Positions 6,854-16,151 of a DNA stretch of 42,500 nt are shown piece after piece. How positions within the stretch are numbered: position 1 is the stretch's first letter; every line of letters begins with the position of its first letter. The notes beneath the pieces were generated by a model. The model saw only the letters and a program-made list of their open reading frames with translations, was not told the origin of the DNA and searched no databases. Position numbers and translations under genes: made by a program. The DNA comes from Spirochaetota bacterium (GTDB taxonomy: Bacteria > Spirochaetota > UBA4802 > UB4802): contig JAKPOE010000400.1 in NCBI GenBank assembly GCA_029548025.1, forward strand, positions 1 through 42,500, written 5' to 3'.

Positions 6854-9800
6854 ATGAAAAGATATATAACAATAAATATTTTACTATTAGTATTTCTATG
6901 TGCGATAGTTACCGGTGGATTATGTCAAACATTATATATTGATGACACCTTCACGTTTTCTGAAGCGGGATTGCACCTTGACTATTTAACCGGGGTTGAT
7001 CCCTCCACAGGAATAGATGAAATTGTTAAACGATACAACAATCATGAATTTAAACCATCACCATCAGTGCATCCCTCATTTGGCTATTCAACACAGTGTT
7101 TATGGCTTAGCCTTACAGTAACCAATACCACATCGCTGCCTGTGCAGTGGTTGCTGGAGTATGATTATCCGCTTATCGATGACATTACCCTGTACATTCC
7201 CCATGACCATTCTTTCACTGCAATACAGACAGGCGACAGGCTGCCATTTTCACACAGGCAAATTCCCTACCGTACCTTTGTATTCCCGATAGTGCAGAAG
7301 CCGGGTACAACCACCTATTTTATGCGGGTACAGTCGCAGGGCTCGCTGGTCGTAGCTTTAAAAGCGTGGACTCCACACGCTTTTGAAGAAATGAGGAATA
7401 AAACGCTACCTTTTATCTGGATGCACTATGGTTTGATGATTGCGCTCTTTTTCTATAACCTGTTTTTATTTATAACGGTACGGGATAAAAGCTTTCTATA
7501 CCTTGTAATATTTATTATTGGGGTTACCCTTTTTGCAATGGCAAATAATGGTATTGCTGCACAATACCTATGGCCGGAAAGTCCATGGTGGGGGAATGTG
7601 TGTCATCCTTTCTTCATCTTTTTGGCAATGGTTGGGGTAGTTTTATTTACACGGGAGTTCTTAAATTTACCGGTTGTAATCCCTGTACTGGGCATAGTTT
7701 TACTTATAATGGCAATTGTAACGGCTATGGGTGGTATTATCCCCTTTGTGGCGCCCTACTACTATGCAACGCAGATTTCTGTTTTAATGGCAGCTATTGA
7801 AGCCATTATTGCCATTATAATAGGTATTGTTGCACAGATTAAAAAAGTAAAGGAAGCTCTGTATTTTAATGTTGCTACATTTAGCTTTGTAGCAGGTGTC
7901 ATCTTAATAGTATTGCGTTCATTTGGCATGCTGGGCGATAACTTCTTTACGGCATGGGGATATCAGTTAGGCTCTTCGGCAATGGTTATTTTGTTTTCAT
8001 TGGGGATTGCGGATAAGGTTAACACGTGGCGTAAGGATAAGGAGCGTGCTTTATCGCAGCTTGCAACCTCAGAGGCAAAGTACCGTACCCTGGTTGAGAA
8101 TGCTCATGATGGCATTATGCTTGTTCAGAACTGGAACATGGTATATAGTAACAATGCACTTGCACGGATGCTTGGATATACCGTAGAAGAATTGTTAAAT
8201 AAAAATATCAATTTTATCACTGCTGATTCATCGCTGGGGCAGGAGGTAATAATACAATATGAAAACAGGATGCTTGGGAAAGCAGCTAAGTTGCAGTATG
8301 AAGCGCAGTTAAAGCGTAAAACAGGCACCGTTATGGATGTATTGATTTCAGCACAGAAGGTTATACTGGATGGTATATCTACAAGCATTGCTATCATTAC
8401 CGATATCTCTTCCTTAAAGGAGGCTCACTACACAATACAACAGCAATACGAAGAGATACAATCACAGTATGAAGAACTGGAAGCAATGAATGAAGAGATG
8501 GTACGCACGCACTATGAACTTACTGAAGCCACCCATAATTTAGAGGAGGAGAAAGAGCGTCTCCATGCTACCCTGCGATCTATATATGATGCCGTTATTG
8601 CAACAGATATACAGGGAAAAATCATTATTATCAATGCGCGCGCTGAGCAACTTTTAGGGAATATAAGTACTGAAGTCATAGGGAATCAGTTTGTTACTGT
8701 ATTTCCCCTGCGGTACACTACCATGGAAGAATTTAAAAATCCTGTGAATGAGATATTACGCTATGGGTCGCTTCATACTGCTGGAGAACCACTGGTGTTG
8801 CAGTTACATACAAAAGAAATTATTGTGGAGCTATCGGGTGCCCCCATCTATGTGGAAGGAAAGATCATTGGGACTGTCATAGTACTGCATGATATTACCC
8901 AGCAGTACTGGATGGAAAAAGAGATGCACAAAATAAGTAAATTAGAATCACTCAGTATTTTAGCAGGTGGCATTGCTCATGATTTTAATAATCTATTGAC
9001 TGCTATTATTGGAAATTTATCAATTCTTGGAATGAAGCTGTCCGAGAATACAGTATATCAAAAATATATTGAAAGGATTGAAAATGCCGCTCAACGCGCT
9101 GTTGATCTTACTAAGCAGCTTTTAACCTTTTCAAAAGGTGGCGAGCCAATAAAAGCGGTTGCTTCACTGGAACAGTTGATTACCGATACAGCACAGTTTG
9201 TTTTTTCAGGCTCAAATGTACGGTGCCATCTTGATATTCAGCCTGAACTATGGAACTGCGAAATAGATGCCGGGCAGATGGGTCAGGTTTTTCAAAACAT
9301 CATGATAAATGCCATGCAATCCATGCCGCAGGGTGGCATTGTTACAATTAAAGCATATAATTATGTCTACGATGGCAAAGCCCAGATACCACTTTTACCA
9401 GGGGATTATATTGCCATAACCATTAAGGATGAAGGTATAGGTATACCAGAAGAAAATTTGTCCAAAATATTTGATCCATTTTTTACCACAAAAGAGCACG
9501 GCAGCGGATTGGGACTTGCAACAAGCTATTCTATAATCAAGCGGCATGGAGGTTATATTGAGGTTACTTCCGATGTAGGGAAAGGTTCGGAATTTATTAT
9601 CTATTTGCATGCAACCCATGAAACAAATGAAGAAAAAAAGGAAGGATCGGCAATCATTAATTCATATGAAGGTAAAATTTTATTGATGGATGATGATTTT
9701 ACCATCTATGAGGTAGTTTCACATATGCTGGATATGTACGGATTTACAGTTGATTGGGTAGAATCTGGTGAAAAAGCAATTGCTCAGTATAAAAAATCGT

Positions 9801-10045
9801 TAGATGAAAAAAGGCCCTATGATATCATCATCATGGATTTAACGGTGCCCGGCGCTATGGGAGGAGCGCAGGCTACAAAAGAAATTCTAAGGATTAATCC
9901 TGATGCAAAGGTTATCGTATCAAGCGGTTATTCCAATGATCCAATAATGTCCCATTACAAAGAATATGGATTTAAAGGCGTTATTGCCAAACCATACCGC
10001 ATAGAAGAGATCATGAATGTAATAAATGATCTCATGAAGCAGTAA
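6854..10045 (+). CDS. 7TMR-DISM hybrid sensor histidine kinase with two PAS domains and a receiver
   Basis: 1063 residues. Order: signal peptide (1-24, ending GGLCQ), extracytoplasmic 7TMR-DISMED2-like sensory domain (about 25-180, with [11 protein letters not shown] and [11 protein letters not shown]), seven membrane helices (about 185-390), PAS domain (about 410-530), coiled coil rich in Glu/Gln (530-575), second PAS (575-690), HisKA with GGIAHDFNN (phospho-acceptor His709), HATPase with N-box [10 protein letters not shown] and G-boxes DEGIGIP and GSGLGL, then a receiver domain whose phospho-acceptor is Asp995 in IIMDLTVPG, with the Lys in AKPYR. DISMED2 domains are thought to bind carbohydrates or similar ligands. 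No response regulator with an output domain is adjacent; the attached receiver may feed a phosphorelay. Confidence 0.93.
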   Translation: MKRYITINILLLVFLCAIVTGGLCQTLYIDDTFTFSEAGLHLDYLTGVDPSTGIDEIVKRYNNHEFKPSPSVHPSFGYSTQCLWLSLTVTNTTSLPVQWLLEYDYPLIDDITLYIPHDHSFTAIQTGDRLPFSHRQIPYRTFVFPIVQKPGTTTYFMRVQSQGSLVVALKAWTPHAFEEMRNKTLPFIWMHYGLMIALFFYNLFLFITVRDKSFLYLVIFIIGVTLFAMANNGIAAQYLWPESPWWGNVCHPFFIFLAMVGVVLFTREFLNLPVVIPVLGIVLLIMAIVTAMGGIIPFVAPYYYATQISVLMAAIEAIIAIIIGIVAQIKKVKEALYFNVATFSFVAGVILIVLRSFGMLGDNFFTAWGYQLGSSAMVILFSLGIADKVNTWRKDKERALSQLATSEAKYRTLVENAHDGIMLVQNWNMVYSNNALARMLGYTVEELLNKNINFITADSSLGQEVIIQYENRMLGKAAKLQYEAQLKRKTGTVMDVLISAQKVILDGISTSIAIITDISSLKEAHYTIQQQYEEIQSQYEELEAMNEEMVRTHYELTEATHNLEEEKERLHATLRSIYDAVIATDIQGKIIIINARAEQLLGNISTEVIGNQFVTVFPLRYTTMEEFKNPVNEILRYGSLHTAGEPLVLQLHTKEIIVELSGAPIYVEGKIIGTVIVLHDITQQYWMEKEMHKISKLESLSILAGGIAHDFNNLLTAIIGNLSILGMKLSENTVYQKYIERIENAAQRAVDLTKQLLTFSKGGEPIKAVASLEQLITDTAQFVFSGSNVRCHLDIQPELWNCEIDAGQMGQVFQNIMINAMQSMPQGGIVTIKAYNYVYDGKAQIPLLPGDYIAITIKDEGIGIPEENLSKIFDPFFTTKEHGSGLGLATSYSIIKRHGGYIEVTSDVGKGSEFIIYLHATHETNEEKKEGSAIINSYEGKILLMDDDFTIYEVVSHMLDMYGFTVDWVESGEKAIAQYKKSLDEKRPYDIIIMDLTVPGAMGGAQATKEILRINPDAKVIVSSGYSNDPIMSHYKEYGFKGVIAKPYRIEEIMNVINDLMKQ

Positions 10046-10065
10046 CAATTGTATGCAATCCATCC

Positions 10066-10101
10066 GATAACTATAGTGTACAACGGCAGTTATCATTTTT
10101 A
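10066..10101 (+). terminator. Possible weak terminator after the sensor kinase gene
   Basis: GATAACT (10066-10072) and AGTTATC (10089-10095) can pair across a 16-nt loop and are followed by ATTTTT. The stem is short and AT-rich, so this is only a candidate. Confidence 0.25.
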
Positions 10102-10105
10102 CTGG

Positions 10106-10147
10106 CGATAGTTTTAGAGGATAAAGGTATAGTATGATGAACTATCG
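10106..10147. repeat. Second inverted pair of the AACTATCG octamer
   Basis: CGATAGTT (10106-10113) and AACTATCG (10140-10147) face each other 26 nt apart in the intergenic region before the M23 peptidase gene. Both extend to the nonamer AACTATCGC when read on the proper strand. Confidence 0.6.
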
Positions 10148-10186
10148 CACACAGGTAAATAAAACATTGTGGGATAGGAACACAGT

Positions 10187-10879
10187 ATGAAAAAACAATG
10201 CATTGTATTTATTGGTATTGCAGCCTTACTGACAATAAATGCCTCGGTGGTAAAACAAAAACAATCGGATTCTGCAAAGGTAAAGGAGCAGTACAGCAAT
10301 GACATAAAGAGGAAAGAAGATATCCAGAAAAAGATATATGATTTAATGAAAGAGATCAATGCACATGCAGGCGGTGATGCATTGATAGTGCCGGTTGATC
10401 CTGAGAAGGCAGACAATGTTGTTGACCATGATGACTATCAAAAAAAAGAAGCAGGTGAAAAAAAGGCTGATGACAAAAAAACTGATGATACAGCATTGAT
10501 AGCACCAACAAAAGGCAAAACCACAAGCAAATATGGATACCGGCAGAATCCTGTTACCAAAAAATATGCATTCCACAAGGGGATTGATATTGCTGCACCA
10601 AAGGGTACAAAGGTTGTAGCAAGTGCTGGTGGCGTTGTTGCAACATCAAACTATTTAAACAATGGGTATGGCAATTGTGTTATTATTGAGCATGCAAACA
10701 ACGTAAAAACACTCTATGCACATCTTGCGCAGAGAACAGTAGCTGCTGGCGATACAGTCATTCAGGGACAAAAGATTGGGACGGTAGGTGCTACAGGAAG
10801 GGCTACCGGCCCGCATCTGCACTATGAGGTATATAAAGGCGGAAAATCAATAAATCCTGAGGATCTGGTACACTACTAA
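10187..10879 (+). CDS. Exported M23-family peptidoglycan endopeptidase
   Basis: 230 residues. A signal peptide or membrane anchor (residues 1-22) is followed by a charged helical stretch (25-50), a Lys/Asp-rich linker (about 75-100) and a LytM/M23 domain (about 105-230). The zinc motifs are present: HKGID (first His and Asp ligands) and GPHLHYEV (catalytic and ligand His). The GYGNCVIIEHANNVKTLYAHL core is typical. Members cut peptide cross-links of peptidoglycan in the periplasm or, if inactive, activate amidases; here the active-site residues look intact. The dehydrogenase gene begins 17 nt downstream in the same direction. Confidence 0.92.
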   Translation: MKKQCIVFIGIAALLTINASVVKQKQSDSAKVKEQYSNDIKRKEDIQKKIYDLMKEINAHAGGDALIVPVDPEKADNVVDHDDYQKKEAGEKKADDKKTDDTALIAPTKGKTTSKYGYRQNPVTKKYAFHKGIDIAAPKGTKVVASAGGVVATSNYLNNGYGNCVIIEHANNVKTLYAHLAQRTVAAGDTVIQGQKIGTVGATGRATGPHLHYEVYKGGKSINPEDLVHY

Positions 10880-10896
10880 GAAGGTGTGTTGATTAT

Positions 10897-11535
10897 ATGA
10901 ATAAAAAAGCGTGTATACTGGGTGCCACCGGGTTGGTAGGTGGGGAATTACTTTCTTTACTACTCCATGATGATTATTATGCACATATCACTATCATCGT
11001 ACGAAAAAAGATTGCAATACCTTCACAAAAGGTTGCTGTCATTGTTACTGATTTTGCCAATCTGGAAGATGCGTCAGAAGCATTTCAAGTTGATGATGTA
11101 TTTTGCTGTCTTGGTACCACCATGAAAAAAGCAGGCTCAAAGGATGCCTTCAAACAGGTAGATTATGAGTATGTGCTGAAAGCTGCAGCAATTGCCCATA
11201 AACAGGGTGCACAACAATTTTTAGTTATAAGCGCTGTTGGTGCCAACCCCCATGCTTATGCATTTTACAACAGGATAAAAGGGTTGATGAAGAAGGATGT
11301 GTCATCAATCCCCCTGCAGACAATTCACATTTTCAGGCCTTCGCTTTTAGTGGGTAAAAGGCAGGAGAAGCGCCTGCTTGAGGATATAGCCCGATTGTTT
11401 GCAAAGCCCATGCAGTTTTTGCTAAAAGGAAGCTTTGCAAAGTATGCCCCTGTCGAAGCCCGTACTGTTGCAGAAGCAATGGCTGGTGCAGCAAAGTTGA
11501 ATACGAAAGGAGTTCATATCCACGAAGCATTATAG
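10897..11535 (+). CDS. NAD(P)-dependent oxidoreductase of the TIP30/HTATIP2 type (atypical SDR)
   Basis: 212 residues, matching the short atypical SDRs of the HTATIP2 group. The nucleotide-binding motif is ILGATGLVGGELL at the N-terminus, followed by DDVFCCLGTTMKKAGSKDAF, a stretch characteristic of this group, and the likely catalytic pair in YNRIKG (Tyr-x3-Lys). The substrate is unknown; human TIP30 is regulatory rather than metabolic, and bacterial members are uncharacterised for the most part. It follows the M23 gene by 17 nt and is probably co-transcribed with it. Confidence 0.82.
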   Translation: MNKKACILGATGLVGGELLSLLLHDDYYAHITIIVRKKIAIPSQKVAVIVTDFANLEDASEAFQVDDVFCCLGTTMKKAGSKDAFKQVDYEYVLKAAAIAHKQGAQQFLVISAVGANPHAYAFYNRIKGLMKKDVSSIPLQTIHIFRPSLLVGKRQEKRLLEDIARLFAKPMQFLLKGSFAKYAPVEARTVAEAMAGAAKLNTKGVHIHEAL

Positions 11536-11536
11536 G

Positions 11537-11747
11537 CGATAGTTATTGTGCAGGTGCTTTTTTGTTGCATAAAAATATTGTTACTGTAGTGATGAATGAT
11601 GGCAGTGTTGCCATTCATGAGTGACAGAGATATAGCCGCATGAGATGGAGAAAGCGGTTTTTTATTTTTACAGTGCATTAATGTATTGACGAACATACAG
11701 GCATAATTGTTATCCCTCCACATTGAACTGTTATAGAGTAACTATCG
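11537..11747. repeat. Intergenic segment bounded by inverted octamer copies
   Basis: CGATAGTTA (11537-11545) and TAACTATCG (11739-11747) bracket nearly the entire gap between the TIP30-like gene and the hydroxyacyl-CoA dehydrogenase gene, 2 nt after one stop codon. The interior has an interrupted hairpin and a possible terminator but no ORF. It may be a small insertion with inverted ends or two independent members of the octamer family. Confidence 0.35.
11635..11668 (+). terminator. Possible terminator after the M23/dehydrogenase unit
   Basis: GCCGC (11635-11639) and GCGG (11654-11657) can pair, followed directly by TTTTTTATTTTT. The stem is only 4 bp with a 14-nt loop, so support comes mainly from the T-run. 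A separate interrupted inverted repeat (11592-11618, ATGAAT/ATTCAT arms) lies just before. Confidence 0.3.
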
Positions 11748-11780
11748 TACACAAATAATTATTAATTATTGGAGGATTGT

Positions 11781-12671
11781 ATGACGGGTAATGACATTAA
11801 AACAGTATTGATCATTGGGTCGGGTACCATGGGACAGCAGATTGGTTTTGTGTGTGCCCTCCATGGATGTCATGTGCACATGTACGATGTCCACGAAGAA
11901 GCATTGAAGAGTGCACAGAATAGGCTGACACAGTTAGCACAGTGGTTTGAAAAGCATACTGTTAAAAATACTACTAATGCTCTGTCCCTTATACGCTATT
12001 ATACTGATCCACAACAGGCTGCTATTGATGTTGATTTTGTCAGCGAATCAGTGCCCGAAAACCCAGAATTAAAAGCTAAAGTTTTTTCAACATTTCATGC
12101 ACTGTGCCGTGAGCAAACAATATTTACCACCAATACCTCATCGCTTGTTCCATCACAGATTGCTGCCGCTACAGGAAGGCCCGACAGATTTTTAGCATTT
12201 CACTTCCATGATATCAGGACCACAAAGATAGTTGATGTTATGCCGCATGCGGGAACCTCGCAAGAGGTAATCAATGCAACTGTTGAATTTGCAAAAAAAA
12301 TAGGTCAGATACCAATCGTTCTTAAAAAAGAAAACAATGGCTATGTTTTTAATACCATGCTCATGACATTACTTGCCTCGGCATTGACCCTGGCTTCTAA
12401 TGGTGTGGCTGATATCCATGATATTGATAAAAGCTTTATGGGCGTTATGGGCACACCAATTGGACCATTTGGTATTATGGATAGCATCGGATTGGATACG
12501 GTACATGAAATTACAAAATACTGGGCAGATTTGCTTGATGACAAACAGGGCAAAAAAAATGCTGCATTGTTACAGCAGTATGTTGAAAAAGGCTTATTAG
12601 GCACTAAAACCAACAAAGGTTTTTACACCTATCCGCATCCAGAATTTTCCAAACCGGATTTTTTGCAGTAA
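11781..12671 (+). CDS. 3-hydroxyacyl-CoA dehydrogenase family protein
   Basis: 296 residues from ATG 11781; a TTG 12 nt upstream is in frame, but GGAGG at 11771-11775 lies 5 nt before the ATG and decides the start. The N-terminal Rossmann domain has GSGTMGQQI and an acidic end of strand two (MYDVHEE), giving NAD preference. FVSESVPENPELKAKVF, NTSSLVPSQIA and the catalytic His in FHFHD match 3-hydroxyacyl-CoA dehydrogenases, and NGYVFN opens the C-terminal dimerisation domain with GPFGIMDSIGLDTV. It would oxidise L-3-hydroxyacyl-CoA or reduce acetoacetyl-CoA; no thiolase or hydratase is adjacent. The FHFHD form instead of the usual HFFNP suggests a divergent subgroup, so related hydroxy acids remain possible. 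Confidence 0.85.
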   Translation: MTGNDIKTVLIIGSGTMGQQIGFVCALHGCHVHMYDVHEEALKSAQNRLTQLAQWFEKHTVKNTTNALSLIRYYTDPQQAAIDVDFVSESVPENPELKAKVFSTFHALCREQTIFTTNTSSLVPSQIAAATGRPDRFLAFHFHDIRTTKIVDVMPHAGTSQEVINATVEFAKKIGQIPIVLKKENNGYVFNTMLMTLLASALTLASNGVADIHDIDKSFMGVMGTPIGPFGIMDSIGLDTVHEITKYWADLLDDKQGKKNAALLQQYVEKGLLGTKTNKGFYTYPHPEFSKPDFLQ

Positions 12672-12872
12672 TGGCTTGTAATGTTTGATTTTGTTGAGCC
12701 CTCTATAGCTGTGCCCAGCAAGAGTACACGGCAATTTTTGGCGATAGTAACTCTTGAATGAAATTAGCAGTGCATAGTAGTTTTATTGTGATGAAACAAA
12801 AAATAGTATTGTTTATTCCATGATTTTGTGATGCTATGGCAATGGTGATAGAATGTCACTGATAGGTATGGT

Positions 12873-14006
12873 ATGCGATTTGAAATACTACAACACGATA
12901 GCAATTGCAATGCACGTCTGGGGCGGATACACACTCCTCATGGGATGGTGCATACACCGGTATTCATGCCTGTTGCCACGCGCGGAGCAATTCGTGCATT
13001 GACATTCCGTGACATTGAAGAATTAGGCTTTGAGATAGTTCTTTCAAATACCTACCATATGTACATACGCCCCGGCACCAATCTTTTACAAAAAGCGGGC
13101 GGGTTGCATAATTTCATGAACTATCACAAACCTCTATTAACTGACTCAGGGGGATTCCAGGTTTTTTCACTGGCTGACTTACGGAAGGTGCACCAGGATG
13201 GCGTTGAATTTCAATCACATATTGATGGCTCAAAGCATTTTTTTACTCCTGAGAAGGTGCTGGATATTCAAAGGATTATAGGTTCAGATATCATGATGGT
13301 GCTGGATGAATGTGTTGCCTATCCTGCTGACTATCAAACAGCTAAAACAGCAGTAGACAGAACAGTGCAGTGGGCTGGACGGTCATACGAATACTGGCAT
13401 AACAATTTTGATATTGAAGCACAGGCTCTTTTTGCCATAGTACAGGGTGGGGTGTATCCTGATTTGCGGTTACAGTGCTCAACTGAATTGCAACAGTATA
13501 ACTTTTCAGGATTTGCTGTTGGAGGACTTTCAGTAGGCGAACCAAAATCTCAATATAGTGACATTACTGCTGTAACAGTGCCGGCGCTGCCATGGGATAA
13601 GCCGCGCTATATGATGGGAGTTGGCAGCCCACTCGAAATTCTTGAAGCAATCAGGTATGGTGTTGATATGTTTGATTGTGTTATGCCAACTCGAATAGCA
13701 CGCAATGGTACGCTTTTTACTACTAACGGCAGGATAAACATAAAGTCAGGTATCTATGCTGAAGATTTTAATCCGTTAGATGAACATTGTCATTGTTATG
13801 TGTGTAAAACATTTACACGTGCATATTTGCGCCATATTTATAAAATGAATGAAATAGCTTCTCTGATTTATAATACCTATCATAACCTTTATTTTATGAA
13901 ATATTTTATGGATACCATACAGAAAAGTATAGCAAACAATCAATTTATGGATGAATATAACCGATGGAAGAAAATATATAACAATAGTGAAATAAATACT
14001 ATGTAA
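12873..14006 (+). CDS. tgt: Queuine/preQ1 tRNA-ribosyltransferase
   Basis: 377 residues, the normal length of bacterial TGT. The enzyme exchanges guanine 34 of GUN-anticodon tRNAs for preQ1. Asp91 in LLTDSGGFQVFS and the nucleophile Asp268 in FDCVMPTRIARNGT are present, as are VQGG and GGLSVGE of the substrate pocket. The zinc site is complete: Cys306, Cys308, Cys311 in CHCYVC and His337 in YHNLYFM. No queA or preQ1 synthesis gene and no preQ1 riboswitch is visible next to it. The start is the ATG nearest a weak AGGT site; the upstream 200 bp carry no clear ORF. Confidence 0.97.
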   Translation: MRFEILQHDSNCNARLGRIHTPHGMVHTPVFMPVATRGAIRALTFRDIEELGFEIVLSNTYHMYIRPGTNLLQKAGGLHNFMNYHKPLLTDSGGFQVFSLADLRKVHQDGVEFQSHIDGSKHFFTPEKVLDIQRIIGSDIMMVLDECVAYPADYQTAKTAVDRTVQWAGRSYEYWHNNFDIEAQALFAIVQGGVYPDLRLQCSTELQQYNFSGFAVGGLSVGEPKSQYSDITAVTVPALPWDKPRYMMGVGSPLEILEAIRYGVDMFDCVMPTRIARNGTLFTTNGRINIKSGIYAEDFNPLDEHCHCYVCKTFTRAYLRHIYKMNEIASLIYNTYHNLYFMKYFMDTIQKSIANNQFMDEYNRWKKIYNNSEINTM

Positions 14007-14113
14007 ATAGTAAAACAACAGGATAATAACCTGAATCAAAAGTAAATTTTTCTGGAATTATTATTGTGTATAAATAAAAAAAATTATTTACAAAACAAAA
14101 AAAATAAAATATC

Positions 14114-14142
14114 TTGACATTTTGCTTTTGTTATTATAGTAT
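14114..14142 (+). promoter_or_regulatory. Promoter candidate of the STAS gene
   Basis: TTGACA (14114-14119), 17-bp spacer, TAGTAT (14137-14142). The same combination, beginning TTGACATTTTG and ending TAGTAT after 17 bp, occurs before pgi at 27303. It is placed about 40 nt upstream of the STAS start codon. Confidence 0.55.
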
Positions 14143-14182
14143 TTAGTTTCAATACCATGCAAGCATTACTTTTGGGAGTAGA

Positions 14183-14530
14183 ATGTCTATGGATATTACG
14201 AAAAGAACGAGAGGTGACGTTGTTATACTTGATATTTCTGGTGAGATTGATCTTTACAACGCCCCGGAAATTAAAGATATAATAAATGGGCTCATTGAAG
14301 AAAAAAAATTTAATGTAATCATTAACCTTGAAAAAGTAACATATATTGATTCGTCGGGTATTGGTGCTTTAATTTCAAGCTTATCAAATCTAAAAAAATA
14401 TCAGGGTGGTTTAAAAATAATTAATGTTTTTGCTTCGGTTCGGAAAGTTTTTGAACTGACTAAACTTACGTCGTTTTTTGAAATATATGATTCTGAAGAA
14501 GTAGCTATTGAATCATTTAATAAACGGTAA
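14183..14530 (+). CDS. STAS-domain anti-sigma factor antagonist
   Basis: 115 residues forming one STAS domain. The phosphorylation motif is intact: YIDSSGIGAL with Asp56, Ser57, Ser58, equivalent to the regulated serine of SpoIIAA/RsbV. LDISGEIDLYNAPEIKD and the C-terminal KVFELTKLTSFFEI are typical. Unphosphorylated proteins of this family bind an anti-sigma kinase and free its partner; phosphorylated ones do not. No anti-sigma kinase (RsbW/SpoIIAB) adjoins it, and it has its own promoter candidate. A SpoIIE-type phosphatase 16 kb away (30703) might act on it, which is an inference. GGGAG 7 nt upstream supports the start. Confidence 0.93.
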   Translation: MSMDITKRTRGDVVILDISGEIDLYNAPEIKDIINGLIEEKKFNVIINLEKVTYIDSSGIGALISSLSNLKKYQGGLKIINVFASVRKVFELTKLTSFFEIYDSEEVAIESFNKR

Positions 14531-14598
14531 TGCCTTGCAAAGTAAATGGTCGTGTATTCAAAAAAATTACCCATGGCCGGCATGACAATGTGTTGGCA

Positions 14599-14677
14599 TG
14601 TCATTCTGAACGGAGTGAAGAATCTCGTCGTTGTATAAAAGAATAGATTCTTCGGGACTGCGTCCCTCAGAGTGACA
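14599..14677. repeat. Palindromic intergenic repeat (TGTCATTCTGA family)
   Basis: The left arm opens TGTCATTCTGA and runs to AAGAATCT (about 14599-14625); the right arm runs from AGATTCTTC to TCAGAGTGACA (14645-14677), so the ends pair as TGTCAyTCTGA and the inner AAGAATCT/AGATTCTT also pair. The class is widespread in intergenic DNA of several phyla. A long imperfect hairpin would form in RNA or single-stranded DNA. A minus-strand ORF through it is an artefact of the repeat. It lies in the 257-bp gap between the STAS and LysM lipoprotein genes. Confidence 0.75.
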
Positions 14678-14787
14678 ATGCTGGGAAGGTCATCCTGAAC
14701 CATATTTGCATCACTTTGTATTCATTAATTGATAAGCATTTGATTAATAAAGAGTATTATACATTAGAAAAATGAAAGAGGTGTACT

Positions 14788-16113
14788 ATGAGATCACAAT
14801 ATCATATCAGTGTTATTGCGCTATTGTCAGCTCTTGTGCTGATGACTGCCTGCTTTGAAAAGTTGCCAGTTAAGGAGCTATCGCTTGCAAAAAATGCTAT
14901 CAGTGATGCTGAAGCAGTGAAAGCCCCCTACTATGCCAAAGATGAATACAATCAGGCAAAAGACTTGCTTGTAGCAGCCCACGATAATGTAAAAAATGAA
15001 GAGTATGATAAGGCACAGCAAAATGCAATTGAAGCACAAAAGAAAGCCAGAGAAGCATATGATAAAGCTATTCCATTGCTTGCCAAAGATACTCTTGATA
15101 TAGCTACCAAGAGCGTTGAAGCTGCTGATAATGTGTATGCAGGTGTTCTTGCAAAGGATGATTTTGCCAAAGCCAATGAAATGTTGCAGGAAGCAAACAA
15201 AAACTATGAAAATAAAAATTATTTAGCTACCTACAAAGCTGCTCTGGATGCAGATATGTATGCCAAGAATGCACGCAATGTTGCATTGAGCCAGAAAGAA
15301 ACTTTAGCTGATTCAATCAAGGAAGTCAACATTATTATAGCACAGGCTGAGAGCTATAATGCTAACCAGTATGCTCCTGAAAAATTAAAACTTGCAAAGG
15401 AGCAGTCCCAGGTAGCGCGTAGTGCTTATGATGCAGAAGAGCTCAAGAAAGGTTTTTCAGCCATTGAAGTTGCCAAGCTCAATGCCGATGAAGCATATTT
15501 TGCATCATTAAAGGCTACTGCAGCTAAGAAAATTGATGAAGCACAGGGAGCAATAGTAGCAGCAAAAGCTACCGAACAGGCAAAACAATCTCCAGACGAT
15601 ATTAAAGCAGCAGAAGAATCGCTTTCTAATGCAAAAACTTTATTTAATGATGCAAAATATAAAGAATCAATAATTGCCTCCGGTGAGGCAATTACAATTG
15701 CAAATTCAGTATCAGCAAAAAAAGTAGCCGTGGCTCCGGTCATTGAAAGCGAGGTAACACCGGAAGGTAAAAAAGAAGTGCAATCAGAAACTCAGAAGGA
15801 AGCATTGCAGAAAAAAGTAGAAGAAGAAACCGAATACACCATGTATAAGGTAAAATATAATCCCGAAAAAAGAGATTGTTTATGGCGGATAGCTGTAAAA
15901 TTTTACAATGATGGATTTAAATGGAAATTAATATATGAAGCAAATAAAGATTTAGTAAAAGATCCCAATCTTATTAAGCCAGGCTGGGTTTTGAAGATAC
16001 CCAAAACTGCCACAAAGCTTGCACAGCCGAAAAAGGAAGGCGTTAACGAGCAGACAGCAGTTAAGGAAGATGAGGCACCAACTACTGAATTGAAGATGAA
16101 AACTCAGGAATAA
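14788..16113 (+). CDS. Lipoprotein with alpha-helical repeats and a C-terminal LysM domain
   Basis: 441 residues. The signal peptide ends in a lipobox LMTAC (lipidated Cys22). Residues about 30-310 are rich in Ala, Lys and Glu and contain repeated helical units of the kind YAKDEYNQAKDLLVAA, YAPEKLKLAKEQS and SPDDIKAAEESLSNAK, like DUF4398-type coils. After an acidic linker, about residues 348-408 form a LysM-like domain (CLWRIAVKFYNDGFKWKLIYEANK, then LIKPGWVLKIP), expected to bind peptidoglycan. A short charged tail follows. It is probably an envelope structural lipoprotein fixed in the membrane and touching the wall. It is followed by a strong terminator shared with convergent mazG. Confidence 0.87.
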   Translation: MRSQYHISVIALLSALVLMTACFEKLPVKELSLAKNAISDAEAVKAPYYAKDEYNQAKDLLVAAHDNVKNEEYDKAQQNAIEAQKKAREAYDKAIPLLAKDTLDIATKSVEAADNVYAGVLAKDDFAKANEMLQEANKNYENKNYLATYKAALDADMYAKNARNVALSQKETLADSIKEVNIIIAQAESYNANQYAPEKLKLAKEQSQVARSAYDAEELKKGFSAIEVAKLNADEAYFASLKATAAKKIDEAQGAIVAAKATEQAKQSPDDIKAAEESLSNAKTLFNDAKYKESIIASGEAITIANSVSAKKVAVAPVIESEVTPEGKKEVQSETQKEALQKKVEEETEYTMYKVKYNPEKRDCLWRIAVKFYNDGFKWKLIYEANKDLVKDPNLIKPGWVLKIPKTATKLAQPKKEGVNEQTAVKEDEAPTTELKMKTQE

Positions 16114-16120
16114 ATTAAAG

Positions 16121-16148
16121 AAAGGGGTGTTTGCGACACCCCTTTTTA
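16121..16148. terminator. Rho-independent terminator, probably bidirectional
   Basis: A 10-bp stem (16121-16130 AAAGGGGTGT with 16136-16145) and TTGCG loop, followed by T residues on the plus strand and preceded by A residues that give a T-run on the minus strand. It sits between the convergent lipoprotein and mazG genes. Confidence 0.85.
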
Positions 16149-16151
16149 ATG

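Noticed and set aside
14401..14703. 100-codon minus ORF over the STAS end and the palindrome
   Set aside because: It is generated by the palindromic repeat read in the minus direction plus antisense of the STAS gene; such frames are a known artefact of this repeat class.
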